Below are positions 33,572 through 37,869 of a stretch of DNA of 37,869 bases, piece after piece. Each line of letters starts with the position of its first letter. The stretch's first letter is position 1. Source of the DNA: Aridibacter famidurans (GTDB lineage Bacteria; Acidobacteriota; Blastocatellia; Pyrinomonadales; Pyrinomonadaceae); assembly GCA_024103495.1 (NCBI GenBank), contig JAGFIQ010000083.1, forward strand, positions 1-37,869. The letters run 5' to 3'. The notes below the pieces were generated by a model. That model did not search any database. It was not told where the DNA came from and worked only from the letters and a program-made list of their open reading frames with translations. The translations under genes were made by a program, and so were the position numbers.

Positions 33572-34591
33572 ATGCCGAAAGCAAGCGGCTTCAGCCGGTT
33601 CACAAGAGGAGTAAAGCACACGGTACGCGCGTTCGCGTCCACGAAGCACCCCGTGCTCGTGCACATCGTGCCTATGCGGCGGTGTAACCTCTCGTGCACC
33701 TACTGCAACGAGTACGACAAGACTTCAGATCCGGTGCCGATCGAGACGATGCTCGGCCGGATCGACAAGCTTGCGGAGTTCGGAACTTCCGTTGTGACCA
33801 TCTCGGGCGGCGAGCCGATGATGCATCCGGAGATCTACGAGATCATCGACCGCATCAGGCATCACGGGATGATCGCGGGGCTTATTTCGAACGGTTACTA
33901 CTTCCAGCCGAAGAAGATCGAGAAGCTCAACGAGGCGGGCCTCGATTACCTCCAGATCTCGATCGACAACGTGATCCCGGACGAGGTATCGAAGAAAAGC
34001 TTGAAGGTCCTCGACGCGAAGCTTGTCAACCTTAAGAACCACGCGAAGTTCAAGGTTAATATCAATTCCGTGCTCGGAAGCGGGGTCGAGAATCCCGAGG
34101 ACGCTCTGACGATCGCCCGCCGCGCGCGTGAGCTCGGATTTTCTTCGACGGTCGGCGTGATACACGACGGCGACGGCCTTCTGAAACCGCTCGGCGAGCG
34201 CGAGAAAGAGATCTACAAGGAAGTGAAGTCGCTCGGCACGCGCTCGTACGCTCGCTGGAACTGGTTCCAGGACAATCTCGCCGACGGGAAGGCTTACGAA
34301 TGGCGATGCCGCTCGGGCGCCCGCTACCTGTACATCTGCGAGGACGGCCTCGTGCATTGGTGCTCACAACAGCGGGGAACTCCCGGCACGCCTCTGCTCG
34401 AATACACGCACGAGGACATGCACCGCGAATATCACACCGAAAAATGGTGCGCTCCCACGTGCACGATCCAGTGCGTCCACCAGGTCGGCCACCTCGACGC
34501 CTGGCGCGACCCCCAGCTCTCGCCCGCCGAATACGGCAAGAAATTCGGATTCCCCAAGAAAGAAACGATCACTCAGGTGCTGGCGGAGTAG
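33572..34591 (+). CDS. Radical SAM protein with a SPASM-like C-terminal domain, function unknown
   Basis: A 339-residue protein. CNLSCTYC (C38, C42, C45) binds the SAM [4Fe-4S] cluster, [12 protein letters not shown] binds SAM, and the TIM-barrel pattern LISNGYYF ... [11 protein letters not shown] follows. The C-terminus has further cysteines in a SPASM/twitch-like layout: [21 protein letters not shown] and [11 protein letters not shown], likely holding auxiliary clusters. The family includes peptide-modifying and cofactor enzymes (MoaA/PqqE/NirJ-like). No precursor peptide is apparent next to it, so the substrate is unknown. It stands alone between a terminator and a repeat-rich region. Confidence 0.88.
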   Translation: MPKASGFSRFTRGVKHTVRAFASTKHPVLVHIVPMRRCNLSCTYCNEYDKTSDPVPIETMLGRIDKLAEFGTSVVTISGGEPMMHPEIYEIIDRIRHHGMIAGLISNGYYFQPKKIEKLNEAGLDYLQISIDNVIPDEVSKKSLKVLDAKLVNLKNHAKFKVNINSVLGSGVENPEDALTIARRARELGFSSTVGVIHDGDGLLKPLGEREKEIYKEVKSLGTRSYARWNWFQDNLADGKAYEWRCRSGARYLYICEDGLVHWCSQQRGTPGTPLLEYTHEDMHREYHTEKWCAPTCTIQCVHQVGHLDAWRDPQLSPAEYGKKFGFPKKETITQVLAE

Positions 34592-34597
34592 ATACAG

Positions 34598-34625
34598 AGT
34601 ACTGGGTACTGAGAGATGAGTACTG
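34598..34625. repeat. Heptamer array after the radical SAM stop
   Basis: Four units (AGTACTG, GGTACTG, AGAGATG, AGTACTG) start six bases after the stop codon at 34589-34591. No complementary partner is seen close by. Confidence 0.7.
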
Positions 34626-34648
34626 AGAAGCGTTAGCTTCTTCTCGCC

Positions 34649-34699
34649 GGACCGCGGGCAATGGACCGCGGGTGCCGGACCGCGGGCGTCCCCGCCCGC
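34649..34699. repeat. Cluster of GGACCGCGGGC repeats
   Basis: GGACCGCGGG occurs three times at 14-bp steps (34649, 34663, 34677). The last copy continues as GGACCGCGGGCGTCCCCGCC and forms the GCGGGCG/CGCCCGC hairpin also seen at 13077-13100 (opposite orientation) and 35855-35877. Confidence 0.8.
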
Positions 34700-34813
34700 A
34701 TCGTCTGAAAAACGCTTCCTGCGTCAAAAAAGCAAATTCCCCACGCACAACAGTCCCGCGGCTACGCGGCTGCAGATCAATTGGGCCCTTCCCCCGGGGC
34801 TGACATCCACAAG

Positions 34814-35096
34814 GGCTGTCTCAAAAGCAGCGCCCCCCCCCTGCCCGAACCGGGTGAGGATAATTCTGGAAAGAAACTCGATCAGTTGCCCCCCGTTTCA
34901 ACGGGGGGATCAAGAGGTGCCCCCTGAGATCTATCGCCGGCTTTAGCCGGCTGTGTTGAGGGGCTGAAGCCCCTTTCCGCTTTGGGGCCTCTGCCCCCCC
35001 CCCGCTAAAGCAAGGGACAACTGATCTTCCGTTTACAGGAAGTCAGACCATTCGGCGCGAATATCAAGCGATACAAGAGTTCCTTTTGAGACAGCC
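34814..35096. mobile_element. Non-coding 283-bp element with 14-bp terminal inverted repeats (MITE-like)
   Basis: GGCTGTCTCAAAAG at 34814-34827 is matched perfectly by its reverse complement CTTTTGAGACAGCC at 35083-35096. Such ends resemble those of several transposase families. The interior has no credible gene. It carries short near-perfect palindromes: CCCCCCGTT-TC-AACGGGGGG (34889-34908), GCCGGCT-TT-AGCCGGC (34936-34951) and AGGGGCT-GA-AGCCCCT (34959-34974). No clear target-site duplication is visible. It could be a MITE or an IS with its gene lost. Confidence 0.72.
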
Positions 35097-35124
35097 TCGT
35101 TCGAAAACCATATCGTTATGAGCA

Positions 35125-35346
35125 TCGCTTGCGCTCGGGGTTCCGATTCCTGTCTCCTGCCTCCTGTCTTTCATTTCGCCGCTACGCGGCTCGGTGAATT
35201 CGGGGGGCGCCGACCGTGGGTGGCGCCCTTCGGGCTTACCCACGGCTAAATGAATATGACCGCTACGCGGTCGCCTGTCTTCTGTTTACTGTCTCCTGTT
35301 TCCTGTCTCCTGCTACGCCCCTCGCTTGCGCTCGGGGTTCCGATTC
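35125..35346. repeat. Composite repeat: 25-bp direct repeats, heptamer arrays and hairpins
   Basis: A 25-bp sequence starting TCGCTTGCGCTCGGGG occurs identically at 35125-35149 and 35322-35346. CCTGTCT-type heptamers follow or precede each copy (three units at 35149-35169, six at 35274-35315). Between them lie GCCGCTACGCGGC (35178-35190), CCGTGGGT/ACCCACGG (35214-35245, 8-bp stem) and GACCGC-TAC-GCGGTC (35258-35272). No gene is supported from 34592 to 35433. Confidence 0.8.
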
Positions 35347-35433
35347 GCCATTATTACCGCACCCGCTTCAACCGAATCAATTTGGCGCCCTGATACTGTC
35401 CGGATCGCGCGAGGCGCCCGAAAGGAGGAACTT

Positions 35434-35850
35434 ATGAGTCCTGTCGTCCGAAATCTCATCGCCTTCATCGCAGGTGTAGTCGTCGGCTCGATCGTCAATA
35501 TGGGGATCGTGATGGTCAGCTGGTCCATCGTTTCACCGCCCGAGGGCATGGACCCGATGAACGCCGAGAGCATTGCCGCCTCGGCCCATCTCCTGAAACC
35601 GATCCATTTTCTCTTTCCGTTCCTCGCCCACGCGCTCGGGACGTTCGTCGGCGCGTATGTCGCAGCCCTTATCGCCGCGAGCCACAAGATGAAGTTCGCG
35701 CTCGCTATCGGCGTGCTGACTTTACTGGGGGGCATCTGGGCCGCGACGATGATCCCCGCTCCTGTGTGGTTCATCGTGCTCGACCTGGTACTTGCGTACA
35801 TCCCGATGGCCTGGATCGCCGGCACGCTTGCGGCGCGGAGATCGGCCTAA
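35434..35850 (+). CDS. Small integral membrane protein of unknown function
   Basis: A 138-residue protein with a perfect AAAGGAGG site (35421-35428) before its ATG. Four hydrophobic segments are visible (about residues 5-30, 55-80, 86-106 and 112-132), with PIHFLFPFLAHALGTFVGAYVAALIA in the second and AYIPMAWIAGTLAARRSA at the end. I do not recognise a named family. It stands alone with repeats on both sides. Upstream frame extension from 35326 is repeat sequence and not part of the protein. Confidence 0.78.
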   Translation: MSPVVRNLIAFIAGVVVGSIVNMGIVMVSWSIVSPPEGMDPMNAESIAASAHLLKPIHFLFPFLAHALGTFVGAYVAALIAASHKMKFALAIGVLTLLGGIWAATMIPAPVWFIVLDLVLAYIPMAWIAGTLAARRSA

Positions 35851-35854
35851 CACT

Positions 35855-35877
35855 GGACCGCGGGCGTCCCCGCCCGC
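35855..35877. repeat. Dispersed GCGGGCG hairpin repeat
   Basis: The 23-bp core is identical to 34677-34699 and differs by one base from the inverted copies at 13078-13100 and 13351-13373. It directly follows the stop codon of the small membrane protein and may act as its transcript end, although no T-tract follows. Confidence 0.75.
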
Positions 35878-35883
35878 CAATTC

Positions 35884-36182
35884 AGGACTGAGAGAAAAGG
35901 ACTGAGGACTGAGGACGGATCGACGGTCCGATATGCTTAAGCCTATCGCCAGCGTTGTCCGATGAGATTCAGCTTGTCGCCCGCCGATCCAGGACTGAGA
36001 GAAAAGGACTGAGGACTGAGGACGGATCGACGGTCCGATATGCTTAAGCCTATCGCCAGCGTTGTCCGATAAGATTCAGCTTGTCGCCCGCCCGCCGATC
36101 CAGGACTGAGAGAAAAGGACAGAGGACTGAGTGCCATTCGAAGGTCCAATAATCTTCAACTTGTCACCGCCGATAGGCGGGG
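35884..36182. repeat. Tandem repeat of about 107-111 bp, nearly three copies
   Basis: Copies begin at 35884, 35991 and 36102. Each opens with GGACTGA heptamers (one unit replaced by GAGAAAA), continues with a unique part (GGATCGACGGTCC, GCTTAAGCCTATCGCCAGCG) and ends with GCTTGTCGCCCGCC. The first two are almost identical; the second has a 4-bp CCCG duplication; the third is degenerate. The heptamer block recurs at 37721-37750, and GGCGGGCGACAAGC at 37854-37867 is the end block inverted. The minus-strand frame here is repeat-derived. Confidence 0.9.
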
Positions 36183-36213
36183 ACCGAAAGACAAATAGTT
36201 GCCCATCCACAAA

Positions 36214-37017
36214 ATGAAAACCAAAACACTTTTCATTTCAGTCGCGATCATTGCATTCACCGCGAACGCGTTCGCCCACGAGTATTGGTTAGAGCCGGGT
36301 TCGTTCTTCCTGAAGCCGGAAGAGAGCACGCCGGTTCACCTATACGTTGGCGACGGGCTTTCGAAGGATCTGGAAGAGCGCGGGTATCAACCCGATATGA
36401 CACCGATGTTCAGGCTGTTCTTCGGTAGCGGGGCGTCGGATGTCCGATCCTCGCTCGCTTCCGGGCAGACTCCTGTTCACAGGTTCTCGGCGTCCGAGCC
36501 CGGCAACTACCTCCTCGCGATGCATCGCGACTGGGCTTACATCACGCTCGAACCGGATGAGTTCGAGGCGTATCTACGCGAAGACGGAATGGAGTACATC
36601 ATCGTGGAGCGCAGGAGACTCGGCGAGGCCGATTTGCCCGGCAAAGAACGCTACAGCCGCTATCTGAAGTCGCTGGTCCAGGTCGGCGATGTGCAGGATG
36701 AAAACTTTGGCCGCGATGCGGGCCTCAAGCTTGAGATCACGCCGGACGAGAATCCCTACTCTAAGCGTGTCGGCAGCACACTCTCTTTCACGGTCAAATT
36801 CGACGGCAAGCCCCTCTCAGGCAGGACGGTTTTCGCAAGCAACAGGTCGTCCGCCAAACAGAAGCTGCGAACCGACAGAAACGGCCGCGTGCGGATGAGG
36901 ATCAACGGCGAAGGGCTTTGGCTGGTGCATCTCGTCTTTATGCAACGGTGCGTTTCCGACTGCGGCGAGGCTGACTGGGAAAGCTTCTGGGGCGCATACA
37001 GCTTCGGAGTTCGATGA
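36214..37017 (+). CDS. DUF4198 domain-containing exported protein
   Basis: A 267-residue protein from the ATG at 36214 with a signal peptide ending at ANAFA and a mature N-terminus HEYWLEPGSFFLKPEE, the hallmark of DUF4198. The family has a beta-sandwich and is often next to nickel/cobalt or other metal transport genes, where the N-terminal His may bind metal. No such partner is present here. The C-terminal part (KFDGKPLSGRTVFASNRSS...KLRTDRNGRVRMRI) is the usual second beta domain. A TTG 15 bp upstream is less likely as start. The ribosome binding site is poor, and the promoter must lie in or just after the tandem repeats. Confidence 0.85.
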   Translation: MKTKTLFISVAIIAFTANAFAHEYWLEPGSFFLKPEESTPVHLYVGDGLSKDLEERGYQPDMTPMFRLFFGSGASDVRSSLASGQTPVHRFSASEPGNYLLAMHRDWAYITLEPDEFEAYLREDGMEYIIVERRRLGEADLPGKERYSRYLKSLVQVGDVQDENFGRDAGLKLEITPDENPYSKRVGSTLSFTVKFDGKPLSGRTVFASNRSSAKQKLRTDRNGRVRMRINGEGLWLVHLVFMQRCVSDCGEADWESFWGAYSFGVR

Positions 37018-37101
37018 TCCTGCCTTGGTTTTGAAAGTGCCGGGTGCTTGGATATCATCAACGAAGGCCGTTCCCAAACCGTATGGGAAGCGGCCGGCGT
37101 T

Positions 37102-37713
37102 ATGCTCGAAATTGTACGTTCGTCCGCACTCCTGCTCGTTCTTCTCAACCCCTTCCTGGTCATCATCTACCTGATCGACGTGGTCGAGAAACTGGAGCCT
37201 GCCCGGTTTCGCACGGTATTGGTCCAGGCGGGATTCATCGCGCTGGCGGTATTCGTATTCTTCACGGCGCTCGGGGACGTCGTTTTCTCAAGCATCATCC
37301 AGGCCGAATTCGCGTCTTTCCAGATCTTCGGCGGCGTGATCTTCCTTCTAATCGCCGTTCAGTTCGTTTTTCGAGGCCCGAAAGCGGTCGAGATCCTGCG
37401 AGGCGAATCGTCCCACCTGGCGGGTGCGATAGCGATGCCGATCCTCATCGGGCCGGGAACCATAAGCGCCAGCGTTATCATCGGCAAGCGTCACGAACTC
37501 TGGATCGCAGCGCTTGCAGTGCTCGGGGCGATGGTTCTCTCGATCGCGATAATGCTGATCCTGAAATCCCTGCACGATTACGTACGTCCGCGACGCGAGT
37601 TCCTTATCGAACGCTACACGGAGATCGCCGGCCGCATCCTCGCTCTCTACGTCGGCACGGTCTCGATCGAGATGATAATGCAGGGCGCGGGCGTCTGGAT
37701 CGGGAAGTTCTAG
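37102..37713 (+). CDS. MarC-family integral membrane protein
   Basis: A 203-residue protein with six hydrophobic segments. LLLVLLNPFLVIIYLIDVVEKL at the N-terminus, the FQIFGGVIFLLIAVQFVF block and GAIAMPILIGPGTISASVIIG (the GPG motif) are typical of MarC/UPF0056. The name comes from an old link to multiple antibiotic resistance that has not been upheld. The function is unknown. The ATG at 37102 is chosen because family members begin at this hydrophobic stretch; a TTG at 37048 would add 18 polar residues. A heptamer array begins nine bases after the stop. Confidence 0.87.
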   Translation: MLEIVRSSALLLVLLNPFLVIIYLIDVVEKLEPARFRTVLVQAGFIALAVFVFFTALGDVVFSSIIQAEFASFQIFGGVIFLLIAVQFVFRGPKAVEILRGESSHLAGAIAMPILIGPGTISASVIIGKRHELWIAALAVLGAMVLSIAIMLILKSLHDYVRPRREFLIERYTEIAGRILALYVGTVSIEMIMQGAGVWIGKF

Positions 37714-37721
37714 CATTTGGA

Positions 37722-37843
37722 GGACTGAGAGAAAAGGACTGAGGACTGAGAAAAGAGCTTGACGGGTATCCGGTATTCACACACGCTCCTCAGTCCTCAG
37801 TCCTCAGTCCTCAGTCCTCAGTCCTCAGTCCTCAGTCCTCAGT
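37722..37843. repeat. Inverted pair of heptamer arrays after the MarC gene
   Basis: Four units of GGACTGA type (one degenerate) at 37722-37749 face eight perfect units of CCTCAGT at 37788-37843. The two halves are complementary (GGACTGA pairs with TCAGTCC), so transcripts could form a stem of 14 or more bp. After it, CCCGCC-TGGC-GGCGGG (37845-37860) is another hairpin. Confidence 0.92.
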
Positions 37844-37869
37844 CCCGCCTGGCGGCGGGCGACAAGCCG

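Noticed and set aside
35943..36149. Small minus-strand frame in the tandem repeat
   Set aside because: It is made of the repeat itself, with repeated LSFSLSPGSAG segments, and lacks a ribosome binding site.

Overview
The window looks like a chromosomal stretch of a high-GC Gram-negative bacterium, most likely an acidobacterium of the Blastocatellia type. This is inferred from content: an Alternative Complex III plus caa3 oxidase locus, a split ADP-heptose kinase/adenylyltransferase pair, LolA-like carriers, DUF4870-type membrane proteins and palindrome-rich spacers. No rRNA or other taxonomic marker is present, so the placement is tentative.

Left edge (1-1131): the end of an IS3-family insertion sequence, a DUF3800 gene of lower GC, and an orphan 3' tRNA fragment that looks like an attachment-site scar. 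Together they suggest the end of an integrated island. An intact tRNA-His(GUG) follows. 1669-7924: a secreted FG-GAP/VCBS repeat protein with a strong terminator, then a tightly spaced run for ADP-heptose synthesis (kinase and adenylyltransferase overlapping by 4 bp), an unknown protein, and lysine/diaminopimelate genes (dapD, a class I aminotransferase, asd). 7935-15224: unknown protein, purB, two DUF4870-like membrane proteins, purS-purQ, a secreted unknown protein, a DedA protein and a divergent ROK kinase that has lost its zinc site.

15520-29404 is the respiratory core: actA, actB (molybdopterin-like and Fe-S domains fused), actC, actD, actE, actF, a membrane-anchored unknown protein, an SCO copper chaperone, then coxB (with a fused cytochrome c domain), coxA (A2 type, YSHP motif), coxC and coxD. 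ACIII would oxidise quinol and pass electrons through c-type hemes to the CuA/heme c of subunit II. A terminator closes the run.

29618-33439 holds a possible envelope lipid or lipoprotein handling cluster: a lipoprotein, a LolD-like ATPase, a 57-residue membrane protein and two tandem LolA-like carriers. A radical SAM/SPASM-like protein with its own near-consensus promoter follows. 34592-37869 is repeat-rich and holds a small membrane protein, a DUF4198 protein and a MarC protein.

The most unusual signal is not a gene. Short tandem arrays with an exact 7-bp period occur in at least ten places. Most often a forward array starts at or near a stop codon and a reverse-complementary array ends just before the next start codon, so the pair could fold over the intergenic RNA. 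In one case (actE) the pair brackets the ribosome binding site and start codon and encodes part of the lipoprotein signal peptide. The 34.6-37.9 kb region also carries a 283-bp element with perfect 14-bp terminal inverted repeats and no coding capacity (MITE-like), and several families of dispersed palindromes.
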